Shown in pieces: positions 17,735-26,760 of a stretch of DNA of 64,000 nucleotides. This DNA comes from Microbispora triticiradicis. GTDB taxonomy: Bacteria > Actinomycetota > Actinomycetes > Streptosporangiales > Streptosporangiaceae. The stretch spans positions 37,678 to 101,677 of the forward strand of contig QFZU02000014.1 in the NCBI GenBank assembly GCA_003260025.2, given 5' to 3'. The translations under genes were made by a program, and so were the position numbers. The notes under the pieces are model-generated. The model had not been told where the DNA came from, ran no database searches, and was given only the letters and a program-made list of their open reading frames with translations. Within the stretch, counting starts at the first letter, position 1. Each line of letters begins with the position of its first letter.

Positions 17735-17938
17735 CAGCCCGGCCGGGTGGTCGCCCTCGTCGTCATCGCGTCGAGCCTGCTCGCGGAACCAGCGCAGGAC
17801 GAGGACGGCCTGGCGGAACGGTCCCAGCGCCCGGCTGCCGCGCGGGGTGCGCAACCGCCGCCGGTGGGCGGCCAGCAGGCGGGCAAGGAACTCGACGGTG
17901 TGGCGCGGGACGTCGAGCGTGGCAGCATAGGTGACCAA
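17731..17938 (-). pseudogene. Internally deleted IS5-type transposase remnant
   Basis: From GTG/ATG 17938 the minus strand encodes VTYAATLDVPRHTVEFLARL, then an RRLRTPRGSRALGPFRQAV segment and VLVLRWFREQ, the N terminus of a helix-turn-helix DDE transposase family common in Streptomyces-type genomes. The frame then breaks, and another frame ends with DAMTTRATTRPGC-stop, which resembles a second copy near 33.05 kb. I interpret it as the two ends of one transposase gene joined by a large deletion. Confidence 0.6.
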
Positions 17939-18108
17939 GGGGAAGCCTCTGGTTCAGCGGACGATCTTGTGGTGAGAACCGTCCTACCAGGGGCTTCACT
18001 TTTACCTGCGCCCAGGGTCCCGTTGTGTGATCTGGCCACTCACGAGCACTTCACAGCCCTCGCGAAGATCATTTCGCTGAGAAACCTCACTACCTCGCCC
18101 GGAAAAGC

Positions 18109-18492
18109 TCAATCCGCGCGGTCGTAGGCTTCCTGCGACGCTGACACGTCGCCGAGGTGTGCGATCGACCAATCCTCCAGCGCGCGCAGCGGCTCGCGCA
18201 GGGAGCGGCCCGCCTCGGTAAGTGTGTACTCGACGCGGACAGGAACTTCGGGGTAGACGGTGCGGCGCACGATCCCGTCCCGTTCGAGGCCGCGGAGAGT
18301 CTGGGTGAGCATCTTCTGCGAGATTCCCTCAATGCGTCGGCGCAACTCTGAGAAGCGGGCGCTGCCGTCCCAGAGGGCACCCACGATGAGCACCGTCCAA
18401 CGGTCGCCGATGCGATCCAGGATGCGGCGGGTCGGGCAGTCCGCGCGGTAGGGGCTGCCGCGGAGCACCGACTCGGCCCGAGTGGTTACCAC
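18109..18492 (-). CDS. HxlR-family winged-helix regulator
   Basis: 127 aa from GTG 18492, preceded by GAAGAAGG. HxlR features: an early Cys (DCPTRRILDRIGDRWTVLIV) and FSELRRRIEGISQKMLTQTL. The Cys of the N-terminal CP motif often senses redox or electrophile stress. It is divergent from an NAD(P)-binding protein 88 bp away, which it probably controls. The product is typical of HxlR length. Confidence 0.9.
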   Translation of the reverse strand: MVTTRAESVLRGSPYRADCPTRRILDRIGDRWTVLIVGALWDGSARFSELRRRIEGISQKMLTQTLRGLERDGIVRRTVYPEVPVRVEYTLTEAGRSLREPLRALEDWSIAHLGDVSASQEAYDRAD

Positions 18493-18580
18493 AAGGTGCC
18501 TTCTTCCGATAGGAGAGCTGCACTCATACGGTAATCGCAGAGCGTCGCCCGACGCCATCCGACCCATGGAAAGGCACCTC

Positions 18581-19228
18581 GTGTCTCGCATTACCGTCAT
18601 TGGCGGCACCGGCTATGCCGGTTCGGCGATCGTCGCGGAGGCCGCCGCTCGCGGTCATCAGGTCACCGCACTGAGCCGCTCGCTCCCCGACGCGCCAATC
18701 CCGAACGTGACCTATGCCCAAGGTGACGCCGCCGACGAAGCAACGCTGTTGGCAGCCATTGAGGGCGCGGACGTCGTGGTGGCCGCACTCGCCCCACGCG
18801 GCCCGCTGGCCGGTATCTTCCGCGACGTCTACAGCACCATCGCGCGTCTGGCAGATGGCGCAGGCGTACCCCTGTACGTCGTCGGCGGCTACTCGTCGCT
18901 GCGCCCTGCGCCCGGGGCGGCTCGCTTCGTAACCGACCTCAGCCACATCCCGGCAGAGCTTCATGACGAGATCCGCGCCGGGGCGGCGCTCATCATCGAG
19001 GACCTCCCGGCTACGCCCGCGACACTCGACTGGGTCTTTGTGAGCCCCGCGCTCAGGTTCGGCGCACATGTGCCCGGCGAACGACTCGGCCGTTATCGGC
19101 TCGGCGACGACGTCGCAGTTCAGCCCGAGGACGGCGGCGCGATCTCCGCCGGCGACTACGCCCTCGGATTCGTCGATCTGATCGAGAAGGGCGACCACCA
19201 CAGGACACAGGTCAACATCGGCCACTGA
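18581..19228 (+). CDS. NAD(P)-binding NmrA/YwnB-type protein
   Basis: 215 aa from GTG 18581 (GAAAGG 6 bases upstream; ATG 18566 is the alternative). A Rossmann motif GGTGYAGSAI at the N terminus and SPALRFGAHVPGER in the middle resemble YwnB-like epimerase/reductase relatives. It has no classical YxxxK catalytic pair, so it may be a redox sensor or atypical reductase. It is divergently transcribed with the HxlR regulator. About 190 bp after it hold no gene. Confidence 0.8.
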   Translation: MSRITVIGGTGYAGSAIVAEAAARGHQVTALSRSLPDAPIPNVTYAQGDAADEATLLAAIEGADVVVAALAPRGPLAGIFRDVYSTIARLADGAGVPLYVVGGYSSLRPAPGAARFVTDLSHIPAELHDEIRAGAALIIEDLPATPATLDWVFVSPALRFGAHVPGERLGRYRLGDDVAVQPEDGGAISAGDYALGFVDLIEKGDHHRTQVNIGH

Positions 19229-19414
19229 TTTCCGGGCGAGGTGGTGGTCACCTTCCGTTGTCCCACACGCAGGCGCGAGGGCTAGTCCGAGAACTGCTCC
19301 GCAGCCTCGACCGAGGATGGCTTGTCGAGGAGTAGCAGACGGCCGACAGTTCACCGCAGCCCAGCCCACAGCGGCGACGACCGCCTGGCGGTCCGCAGGC
19401 ACGCCGCGTGACCG

Positions 19415-19843
19415 TCATGCGCGCGTCTGGCGTGCCAGGTCCGTCTGGGTGGTCAGGCTCACGAGCATCGCGGTGAGTCCTGCCTGGAGCCGCGACTCCA
19501 ACCGCAGCTTGGCGAGAATCGCGGTGATGTGCCGTTTGGCCGTACGTTCGCTGATCGACAGCATTCTGGCGATGGACCGGTTGTCGTAGCCGAGGCCGAG
19601 CAGTTCGAAGACCGACGCCTCCCGGGCCGTCAACGACGGGGCGAGCAACAGCGCCGCGGCGATCGGCGAAGGAAGGGCGTCATTCCCGATGCTGACGCAT
19701 CCCCGGACGTCCTGGGATCCGCACGTCGTGCAGCCGCTCGGCGCAGGACCCGCCGCCCGCCGCGGCCCGAGCCTGGCGTGCCGACGCCTGGCCGTCCCGC
19801 TGTCGATCGCGGACCCCGGACTCCGATCAGGAGGAGCGAACAT
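19415..19843 (-). CDS. Small LuxR-type helix-turn-helix regulator
   Basis: Up to 142 aa; the start is uncertain because no ribosome-binding site precedes ATG 19843. Residues about 70-130 are a GerE/LuxR helix-turn-helix (LTAREASVFELLGLGYDNRS, then SERTAKRHITAILAKL). There is no receiver or sensor domain. It is the first gene downstream of the RiPP operon on the same strand (67 bp after the transporter), so it may regulate that cluster. Confidence 0.7.
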   Translation of the reverse strand: MFAPPDRSPGSAIDSGTARRRHARLGPRRAAGPAPSGCTTCGSQDVRGCVSIGNDALPSPIAAALLLAPSLTAREASVFELLGLGYDNRSIARMLSISERTAKRHITAILAKLRLESRLQAGLTAMLVSLTTQTDLARQTRA

Positions 19844-19910
19844 GACGTAATGCTGTGGGATCGCAGTATCGATGCGGTTTGCTCCCGGTGTAGTGCCGGT
19901 AGTCCCGTCA

Positions 19911-21242
19911 TCATCCGTGTTCGGCAGCCGGGGCCGCCGACGTCGACCGTTCCGCGGCGGTCAGGGCGGCCCTCGCGTAGACACCGGCGATCAGGATGAG
20001 TACGCCTGACAGCGCGAGGATCGAGTCGATCGGCCCGAACCGCATCCCGGCCAGCGAGCCGTCGAGGTTGCGCAGGTCGGTGCTGGCCAGCCAACCGGCG
20101 GCCGACGCGGCCAGCATCGAGGCGAGTTGCGTGACCGGATAGAACACGGCCATGACCCGGCCCAGATACTCCTTCGGCGCGGCGGCGAGCAGCAGTGGCG
20201 TCATCGCCGTGTTGAGCATGGTGATGGGAATCACGAACAGGGAGAGCACGATGAGACCGCCGAGGAACTCGGTCTGCCGTGTGTAGGTGAGCAGCAACGC
20301 GCCGCTCACGATCAGGCCGATCCACGCGGTCCTCCGGGCGCCGATCCACTGCACGACCCTCCCGGCGCACAGCGCGCCGATGATCCCGCCGACGCCCTCC
20401 GCCGTGCCGAGGTAGCCGAACAGATGAGATGGCGAGTGCAGGTTTTCGGTGAGGAAGAACACGTTCAACGTGTTCAGGGCACCCAGCCCGCACTGACCGA
20501 TCACCGCGAGCGTCAGCAGGGCGACCAGAAACCTGCTGCCGGCGAAGAAGCGCAGGCCGACGACGAACTCCTTGCGCAGCCCGGGCTGCGAGCCGTCTGA
20601 TCTGCCCCGGTCGGGGGCGGAGTCGCGGCGAACCGAGCGGATGACGGCGTAGGACACGGCATAGGACGCCGCGTTGAGGAGCAGCGCCCATTGCAGCCCG
20701 ACGCTGAACATCAGCGGCGCGGCGAGCGGCGGGCCGACGATGGCGATGGCCCCGGCCGTGCCCTGGGCGATGCCCGCCGCCCGGGCCCGGTCGGCCTCGC
20801 CTGTCACGATGTCCCTGATGACGGACAGGCGCGCGGGCCCGAAGAACTGACCCGTGGCGTTCAGCACGAGGACGGACGTGTAGATCAGTGCGAGCCAGGC
20901 CCAGACCGGGATCGCATCGGCGGGCAGGAGCGCCACCACCGTCAGGAACGCCACCACAACGCCGCGGATCACCTCGGTGCCGAGCATGGTGCGCATCTTG
21001 TCCCACCGGTCGACGAACACCCCGGCGATCGGACCCACGAACAGCACCGCGCCGCCCACTGCCAGCAGGATGCCGCTCACCGCCGCGGGCGCCCACGACT
21101 GGTCCTTGGCCAGGACATCGGCCACCCACAGGACGAGGGTGGTGCTGAAGACGACGTCTCCCGTGGACGAGACGGCCTGCCCGTACCACAGGCGGGCATA
21201 GTCGCGATTGATCAGGAACCGATGCTTGACGGTGGCCGGCAC
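19911..21242 (-). CDS. MFS exporter of the RiPP operon (DHA3-like)
   Basis: 443 aa with about 12 transmembrane helices. The MFS loop signature GVFVDRWDKMRTMLG between helices 2 and 3 and the N-terminal RDYARLWYGQAVS are typical of DHA3 macrolide-type drug exporters. It begins 13 bp after the preceding gene stop in the operon of radical SAM, peptidase and glycosyltransferase genes. Likely role: export of, and self-resistance to, the mature peptide (inference). Confidence 0.85.
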   Translation of the reverse strand: MPATVKHRFLINRDYARLWYGQAVSSTGDVVFSTTLVLWVADVLAKDQSWAPAAVSGILLAVGGAVLFVGPIAGVFVDRWDKMRTMLGTEVIRGVVVAFLTVVALLPADAIPVWAWLALIYTSVLVLNATGQFFGPARLSVIRDIVTGEADRARAAGIAQGTAGAIAIVGPPLAAPLMFSVGLQWALLLNAASYAVSYAVIRSVRRDSAPDRGRSDGSQPGLRKEFVVGLRFFAGSRFLVALLTLAVIGQCGLGALNTLNVFFLTENLHSPSHLFGYLGTAEGVGGIIGALCAGRVVQWIGARRTAWIGLIVSGALLLTYTRQTEFLGGLIVLSLFVIPITMLNTAMTPLLLAAAPKEYLGRVMAVFYPVTQLASMLAASAAGWLASTDLRNLDGSLAGMRFGPIDSILALSGVLILIAGVYARAALTAAERSTSAAPAAEHG

Positions 21243-21255
21243 GAGAGGACCAGGG

Positions 21256-22191
21256 CTACCGGCGGCGCGACGCGGACAAGGTGATCATCGTAGCCATGGC
21301 GGTCACGAGAGTCGTGTGATACGCCTTCCGGAAGACCTCGACCGCCGACGCCGACTCCGGTGGCCGCTGGGCGGCGTACCGTCCGGGAATGGCCCCGCTG
21401 GGCAGCTGGGCCTCCAGGAGGTTCCGTATCGCGGCCAGGCCGGACCGGGTGCGGGTCGGATCCTCGCCGACGAGGGACTGCGAGAGCAGGAACTCCCCCA
21501 CGAGATCCCAGTAGTCGATCTCCACGAAGTGGGTCGTCAGTTCGTCGAGGACCTGGAAGATCCGCCTCCGCTCGTCGTCGGTGAAGCCGGGGTCCCGGGC
21601 GCCGAAGTCGCTCAGGTGGAACAGGATGTGCGTGATGACGTAGGCGTCCTCGATGTCGACCGGATACGTCGTGGTCCAGTCGGCGAGGAGGGTGCTCTCG
21701 TACAGCTCCCGGTACGAAGGGAAGTCGTGGCGGAGGCCGGCGCGTTCCGCGTAGTAACGGGTTTCGAGGCGCACGTGCGGCGACTTGCCGTAGAGCGGGA
21801 AGAAGCCGCCGGGAGCCAGCTCCCCGAGGACGGCCCAGTGGCGCCCGTCGGTGAGCCCGGGAGGTGCCAGCGCGCCGAAGGCCAGGCCGTACGCCCGGTA
21901 ATACCTGGGCATGGCCGTCAGCTGCCGTGGGAAGTCCGGGTCATGCCAGATCTTCCGGACGGTCGCGGCCACCTTCGCCAGATCCTCGTCGTCGGGCCGC
22001 AACCTCGTCCAGATCGCACAGAGCTGCGCCAGTTCCAGGCACGCCTTCACCTTGGGTGTGACGGGCAGCCCCGAGTACGACGGATCGAGGTACTCCAGGT
22101 TGTCGCTGATCCAGCGCCTGGCCCCGGCCGACAGCCGCTCCAGGTCGCCGGTCGCCCTCTCGTCCGCGTAGGTCGTCGCAGGTTCGGTCAT
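21256..22191 (-). CDS. Conserved helical protein of the RiPP operon (DUF6895-like?)
   Basis: 311 aa from ATG 22191, which overlaps the glycosyltransferase stop (ATGA) and follows AAGGGG. Mostly helical, with conserved-looking segments RWISDNLEYLDPSYSGLPVT, FRKAYHTTLVTAMATM, HILFHLSDFG and YWDLVGEFLL. I recall similar actinobacterial proteins labelled DUF6895, but cannot verify this. Its tight coupling argues for a role in maturation of the peptide, possibly as a scaffold or an unrecognised enzyme. Confidence 0.7.
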   Translation of the reverse strand: MTEPATTYADERATGDLERLSAGARRWISDNLEYLDPSYSGLPVTPKVKACLELAQLCAIWTRLRPDDEDLAKVAATVRKIWHDPDFPRQLTAMPRYYRAYGLAFGALAPPGLTDGRHWAVLGELAPGGFFPLYGKSPHVRLETRYYAERAGLRHDFPSYRELYESTLLADWTTTYPVDIEDAYVITHILFHLSDFGARDPGFTDDERRRIFQVLDELTTHFVEIDYWDLVGEFLLSQSLVGEDPTRTRSGLAAIRNLLEAQLPSGAIPGRYAAQRPPESASAVEVFRKAYHTTLVTAMATMITLSASRRR

Positions 22192-23426
22192 CCATCTGCC
22201 CCTTTCGAGAGCCATCGTGTTTCGAGAGGCATCGTGTCCACGGCCCGGTCCGCGGGTCGGTGCGGCTTTCGGGCCACCCGGGCACAGGAAAGTTCGACGA
22301 CGTCGGCCGCGCGTGAGGCGCTGTCGGCCGAGGCCAGCCTGCGGCCGAGATCCGCCGCGCGTTTCCGCAGCCCCGGGTCCTCCCAGGCCAGGTGGAGCGT
22401 CTTCCACGGATCGGAGTCCATGTCGTCCAGTGCGTACACCGCGACCCCCGCCCGGACGCACGCCGCGGCCAGCAGCGGCTGCTCGGACCCGTTGGGCGTC
22501 ACCCCGAGCGGCCGTCCCCGCAGTAGCGCGGCCAGCACCGGCGCCGACGTGCCGCTGGTCAGCACCAGTCCGGCCCGGTCGACGAACGGCCCCATGTACG
22601 GCCTGCGCACGAGCAGCATGTCCGCGCCGGGGTCAGGGCGCGGATCCAGCGTCCGGCCCTGCTCGACCAGGGCCTGGAACGGGCCGCCGGTGAAGGCCGA
22701 GTTGAGCCGCGGCCACTGGACCTTCCCTCCGAAGAAGCGACCGAGATGCACGTAGACGACGGGCTTGCCCACCCGGTCGAGATGTTCCATCACGGTGTCG
22801 ACGTCGGCCCCGTCCGCCGTCGGCTCCCACGCCAGCGGTCCGACGTGGTGCACGCGCTCGGGCAGCACCGCGCCCGGGTACTCGAAGACGGGATCACCCC
22901 GCAACAGCAACGCCGCGCCGAACAGCGGGCTCTCCGGCCACGGGTCGCTCCGTGTGGCCAGGCCGACCTCCGCGCGCAGCTCGCGGTAGTACTGAAGGAT
23001 CTCGCGTGACCGCGCTTGCCTGCTCATGCCGGGCTGGGGCTCGTCGTGGCCTCCGGCCGCGTAGTTCAACAGGTGGGCCGACAGCCCCAGCACCACCGCC
23101 GGGATGTCCAGCGCCTCGGCGGCGAGCAGTGCTCCATGGCACAGGACCGAGGTGACGAGCACGTCGGCCCGGACCTGCCGAGCGGCTCGGAGGGCGGCCC
23201 GGAACTGCGCCGGCCCCCCGTCGCGCCATCTGGCGACCGAGAACCCCCGCTGCCCGCCGTACCGCTCCGCCGTCAGGTACGGCAGGCCGGATTCGGCCAC
23301 GATCTGCGCGGCCGAGGTCCTGCCCAGCACGCAGACGGTGTTCCCCCGCCGTTCGAGCTCGCGTCCGGCCGCGATCGCCGGATACAGATACCCCCCGTCG
23401 CTCAGCGGGCAGAGCAGGACGTTCAT
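22188..23426 (-). CDS. GT-B glycosyltransferase (GT1/MGT type) of the RiPP operon
   Basis: 412 aa from ATG 23426, overlapping the peptidase stop by ATGA. The N-terminal Rossmann half begins MNVLLCPLSDGGYLYPAIAA, as expected for acceptor-binding halves. The C-terminal half carries VLTSGTSAPVLAALLRGRPLG and NGSEQPLLAA, equivalent to the nucleotide-sugar site of macrolide glycosyltransferases, though the canonical H-x-G is replaced by S-G-T. It probably transfers a sugar to the modified peptide (inference). An alternative role is lipid or polysaccharide glycosylation. Confidence 0.85.
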   Translation of the reverse strand: MNVLLCPLSDGGYLYPAIAAGRELERRGNTVCVLGRTSAAQIVAESGLPYLTAERYGGQRGFSVARWRDGGPAQFRAALRAARQVRADVLVTSVLCHGALLAAEALDIPAVVLGLSAHLLNYAAGGHDEPQPGMSRQARSREILQYYRELRAEVGLATRSDPWPESPLFGAALLLRGDPVFEYPGAVLPERVHHVGPLAWEPTADGADVDTVMEHLDRVGKPVVYVHLGRFFGGKVQWPRLNSAFTGGPFQALVEQGRTLDPRPDPGADMLLVRRPYMGPFVDRAGLVLTSGTSAPVLAALLRGRPLGVTPNGSEQPLLAAACVRAGVAVYALDDMDSDPWKTLHLAWEDPGLRKRAADLGRRLASADSASRAADVVELSCARVARKPHRPADRAVDTMPLETRWLSKGADG

Positions 23427-25498
23427 GCCGGACTCACCCCGAGGTGGGCGGCGATGAAGGCCAGGCAGTCGGCGAACAGCGCCACCCCGCTGGACGCGGA
23501 GCGAACCCCGTGGCCCACCCCCCGCTCGAACCGGAACAGCGCCGGGCCCTTCCCCGACGTGGCGTGCTGGAGCGCGGCGCACATCTTCCGCGCGTGCAGC
23601 GGATCCACCCTGGTGTCACCGTCGGACGCGGTGAACAGGACCGGGGGGTACGCGACGTCCGGGACGACGTGATGGTAGGGGGAGTACGACAGCAGCGTCC
23701 GCGCCTGGCCGGGGTCGGCGGCGCTGCCGTACTCCGGGACCCAGCTCGGCCCGAGCCCGTGGAACTCGTAACGGGCCATGTCCAGGAGCGGGGACATGCA
23801 CACGGCGGCCGAGTACTTTCCGGGGTGCTGGGTAAGCGCCACACCCACGAGGAGGCCGCCGTTGGAGCCGCCTATGATCGCAAGCCGGCCGGGCCTGGTC
23901 CAGCCCGCCTCGACCAGATGGTCGGCAACGGCGTCGAAGTCGTCGAAGGTGTTCTGCTTTCTCGGCCCGCGGCCGGCACGGTGCCACTCCTCGCCCTCCT
24001 CGCCGCCCCCGCGCAGGCACGCGGTGGCGAAGATCCCGCCCGCCTCGACCCAGGCGACGATCAGAGGCGAGTAGCGCGGCGACATCGACACGCCGAAGCC
24101 GCCGTATCCCATGAGGATGGCGGGGCGCGGACGATCGGGGGAACCCGACGGGGACGCCACGAACATCCGTACCGTCGTGCCGTCCGCGGACCGGCAGGTC
24201 TCCAGCCCGGCCTTCATGCGAGGGGCGTCGATCCCCGGCGCCGGCGACCACGGCCCGACCTGGCCCGTTCGGGCGTCGTAGTGGAGCACCAAGGGAGGCG
24301 TGACGTAGTCGGTGTAGGGGAACCAGGCTTCGTGTCCCGCTTCCGGCCGTACCGAGATCCGCCCGATGGAACCGACGCCGGGCAGCGGGACGGTCCCCAG
24401 CTCACGGCCGTCGGTCAGGTCGTGGACGGTGATCTCCGCGGCCGCGTGGCGGATCCAGGAGACCAGCCCGATCGGCCGATCGAGCTCCGGGCCGCTGAGG
24501 ACGGTGAGGTCGTCCAGCACCGCGTCGGGGCGTTCGGCGATCAGCTCACGCCAGGCGCCGGGAGCCGGGTCCGCCGGGGTGCACACGACGACGCGTCCGC
24601 GAGCGGCGTCCCTGTCGGTGCGCAGCCACATGGGGTCGTGCGGACCGGTGCCCGGGGCGATGCGTACCCGGGTGCGGCCCTGTCCGGCCTCCTGGACCGG
24701 CCGCAGGTCCGGACATCCGGGCGGGCTCGTGGACAGGTCGGCCAGGTAGACCGCCGCACCGCGGTCGGTGCCGGTCGCGGCGGTGACGATGAGCCATCGG
24801 CCGTCCGGTGTGACGGCCACGGTGTAGAACTGGGTTCTCTCCCGGCCCTCGCCGAACACGAGGACGTCGGTATCCGGCTCAGAGCCGACCTTGTGCAGGT
24901 AGATTCGGCGCTGGTAGAGCGCCTCCGATGCCAGGCGGCCCACGTAGTAGAAGGCCTCGCCACCCGGTAGCCATCCGATCGACGTCCGGCGCACCCGGTC
25001 GATGGGCCCGTCGGCGACCGCCCCGGTGGCGACGTCGAGCACCCACAGCGTCGCGTCCTCGGTGCCGTCACGGGAGATCAGACAGGCGAGCCGGTCGCCC
25101 TCCACGGAGGGCTCCCAGGACTCGAGCACGGTACGGCCGGCCGGATCCAGCGCACGCACATCCAGCAGGGGCCGCTCGGCCTCCCCCTCGCGGACGTAGA
25201 GCACCGGGTGGTCCTGTCCCGCGTCCCGCCGCTCCACGAAGATCCGGGAACCGCGCGCCTTCGGGATGGTGACGAGGTCGGTGGCGTTGAGCGCCGCCAG
25301 CTCCGCCCGCCACCGGTCCGCGTCCGGCCACGTCGCCCGTTCCGCTTGGTAGAGAGCCTCCTGCTCCGCGGTCCACCGCAGTGTCCTGGGGTCCTCGGAG
25401 TCCTCGAGCCAGCGGTAGGGATCGGGGACGCGCAGCCCGTGCAGCTCTTGGACGACGTCGTCGCGGGGCGCGTCCGGGTACCGGCGGGACGATGGCAT
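23423..25498 (-). CDS. Prolyl oligopeptidase (S9A), likely RiPP leader peptidase
   Basis: 691 aa from ATG 25498; longer starts only read through the radical SAM gene. The N-terminal helix region VPDPYRWLEDSEDPRT is the POP signature. A beta-propeller spans about 80-440. The alpha/beta hydrolase has Ser545 in GGSNGG, an Asp near 628 (DGDTRVDP) and His663 (GVGHG). No signal peptide, so it acts in the cytoplasm. S9A enzymes cut small peptides after Pro. The precursor encoded in this operon has one Pro just before its C-terminal segment, which makes this enzyme the natural candidate for leader removal. It starts 2 bp after the radical SAM stop. Confidence 0.92.
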   Translation of the reverse strand: MPSSRRYPDAPRDDVVQELHGLRVPDPYRWLEDSEDPRTLRWTAEQEALYQAERATWPDADRWRAELAALNATDLVTIPKARGSRIFVERRDAGQDHPVLYVREGEAERPLLDVRALDPAGRTVLESWEPSVEGDRLACLISRDGTEDATLWVLDVATGAVADGPIDRVRRTSIGWLPGGEAFYYVGRLASEALYQRRIYLHKVGSEPDTDVLVFGEGRERTQFYTVAVTPDGRWLIVTAATGTDRGAAVYLADLSTSPPGCPDLRPVQEAGQGRTRVRIAPGTGPHDPMWLRTDRDAARGRVVVCTPADPAPGAWRELIAERPDAVLDDLTVLSGPELDRPIGLVSWIRHAAAEITVHDLTDGRELGTVPLPGVGSIGRISVRPEAGHEAWFPYTDYVTPPLVLHYDARTGQVGPWSPAPGIDAPRMKAGLETCRSADGTTVRMFVASPSGSPDRPRPAILMGYGGFGVSMSPRYSPLIVAWVEAGGIFATACLRGGGEEGEEWHRAGRGPRKQNTFDDFDAVADHLVEAGWTRPGRLAIIGGSNGGLLVGVALTQHPGKYSAAVCMSPLLDMARYEFHGLGPSWVPEYGSAADPGQARTLLSYSPYHHVVPDVAYPPVLFTASDGDTRVDPLHARKMCAALQHATSGKGPALFRFERGVGHGVRSASSGVALFADCLAFIAAHLGVSPA

Positions 25499-25500
25499 CG

Positions 25501-26673
25501 CTAGAGGCGTCCCGTCTCGTCGAGGTGGTCGAGCAGGGCGGCGTCGACGGCGTCGCGGAAGGCCGCGAGCGCACGCTCGTCCTGCTGGTTGCGGTACAGG
25601 TCCGCGCAGGAGATCCAGCGTTCGCGGGTCTGCGCGCCGGGAAGGTAACCCTCGGCGACCGAGCCGACCTCCCAGCCGGGTTTCCCCGCGGTCTCCCAGC
25701 AGCTGGACAGAGTGCCGTCCGCGTTCACCACCGCGCCGTAGCGTCCGTCGCCGTACCCGCAGGTGGCGCATGGCAGGTGAGCACGCGGCCTGCTCACGGA
25801 GAAGCCGCGATCGAGTGCCGAGCGCTGCCATCGGGCGAATCCGGCCGCCAGCTCGCCGGTCGGCGTCAGGTCGTTCGCGTACCCGATGCCCACGTCCCCC
25901 ACCTGGGCGAAGTAGATGCCGCATCTCGAGGGATCCAGGGCGGCGGCGAGCCGGTCGACGAGGGCGTCGACCCCCCGGAACGTGTGGTGGGAGACGTTCA
26001 CCCTCAGCGTCCACCGGATCGAGGTGACCTCCGAAGCCCTGGCGATGTTGCGGACGATGGTGTCGAAGGTCCCGCCGTGCGACCGGCGGACCCGGATCCG
26101 GTCGTGGTCCTCCCGATCGCCGTCGAAGGTGACCTGGACGGACTTGAGCCGGAGCTCTTCGAGTCGCCTGGCCAGCAACGGTGTGAGCAGCGTGAGGTTG
26201 GAGATCATCGACGCGGAGGTAAGCCCATGACCGACCGCCCGCGACAGCAGTTCCATGCAGCCTCTGGGGTTGAGCAGGGGCTCTCCGCCGAACAGCAGGA
26301 TCTTGAGCTTGTCCAGCCCGGCCGCGGCCATCTGCCGGTCGGTGAAGCGGAGAATGGACGTGACGGTCTCCGGCGTCAGCCGGGCGTGGGCGATCCGTGG
26401 CGGGCGGCTGCCACCGGCGGTGTCCTGGCTGGTGTTCTGGAAGCAGTACCCGCATCCCAGGTTGCAGTCGGTGCTGGTCAGAACGGTGAGCGAATAGGCG
26501 GTCACCGGGGCGGTGGTGAGCAGCCCGCTCTCGCGCAGCCGGCGCTCTGTGCCCGGCTGGAGCGCACCCCCGGGGGTCAGGTGCCGGGCGCGTAGCCGAG
26601 CCACCCCGCCGGGACCGACGAACCACCAGTTCTTCGCCCCTTTGAGGATCCGCTCCCCGCTGCTCACGTTCAC
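25501..26673 (-). CDS. Radical SAM/SPASM peptide-modifying enzyme
   Basis: 390 aa from ATG 26673. The [4Fe-4S] motif C70-x3-C74-x2-C77 (CNLGCGYCF) is followed by the SAM-binding GGEPLLN at 129. The C-terminal extension has Cys302, Cys305, Cys325 and Cys356, consistent with a SPASM or shortened twitch domain for auxiliary Fe-S clusters. The first 55 residues (NWWFVGPGGVARLRARHL) may be a peptide-binding element. Such enzymes install thioether, C-C or other crosslinks in RiPP precursors. A 42-aa precursor with a single Cys lies directly upstream. Confidence 0.9.
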   Translation of the reverse strand: MNVSSGERILKGAKNWWFVGPGGVARLRARHLTPGGALQPGTERRLRESGLLTTAPVTAYSLTVLTSTDCNLGCGYCFQNTSQDTAGGSRPPRIAHARLTPETVTSILRFTDRQMAAAGLDKLKILLFGGEPLLNPRGCMELLSRAVGHGLTSASMISNLTLLTPLLARRLEELRLKSVQVTFDGDREDHDRIRVRRSHGGTFDTIVRNIARASEVTSIRWTLRVNVSHHTFRGVDALVDRLAAALDPSRCGIYFAQVGDVGIGYANDLTPTGELAAGFARWQRSALDRGFSVSRPRAHLPCATCGYGDGRYGAVVNADGTLSSCWETAGKPGWEVGSVAEGYLPGAQTRERWISCADLYRNQQDERALAAFRDAVDAALLDHLDETGRL

Positions 26674-26707
26674 TGTGGCCTCCGTGACGTCATGGTGGCG
26701 AGATCGG

Positions 26708-26744
26708 GAAGGCTTCCGGCCCCGTTGCGAAGCCGGAAGCCTTC
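26708..26744 (-). terminator. Hairpin between precursor and radical SAM gene (attenuator)
   Basis: Perfect 13-base arms (26708-26720, 26732-26744) with an 11-base loop sit in the 87-bp gap between the peptide gene and the enzyme gene. Partial termination here would give much more precursor than enzyme transcript, the usual design in RiPP operons. Confidence 0.75.
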
Positions 26745-26760
26745 ACCCAGCCGGCAAAGC

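Noticed and set aside
25499..26626. N-terminal extension of the prolyl oligopeptidase to about 1067 aa
   Set aside because: The extra part is an antiframe of the radical SAM gene. The family length (about 690 aa) and the start at 25498, 2 bp after the radical SAM stop, fit much better.
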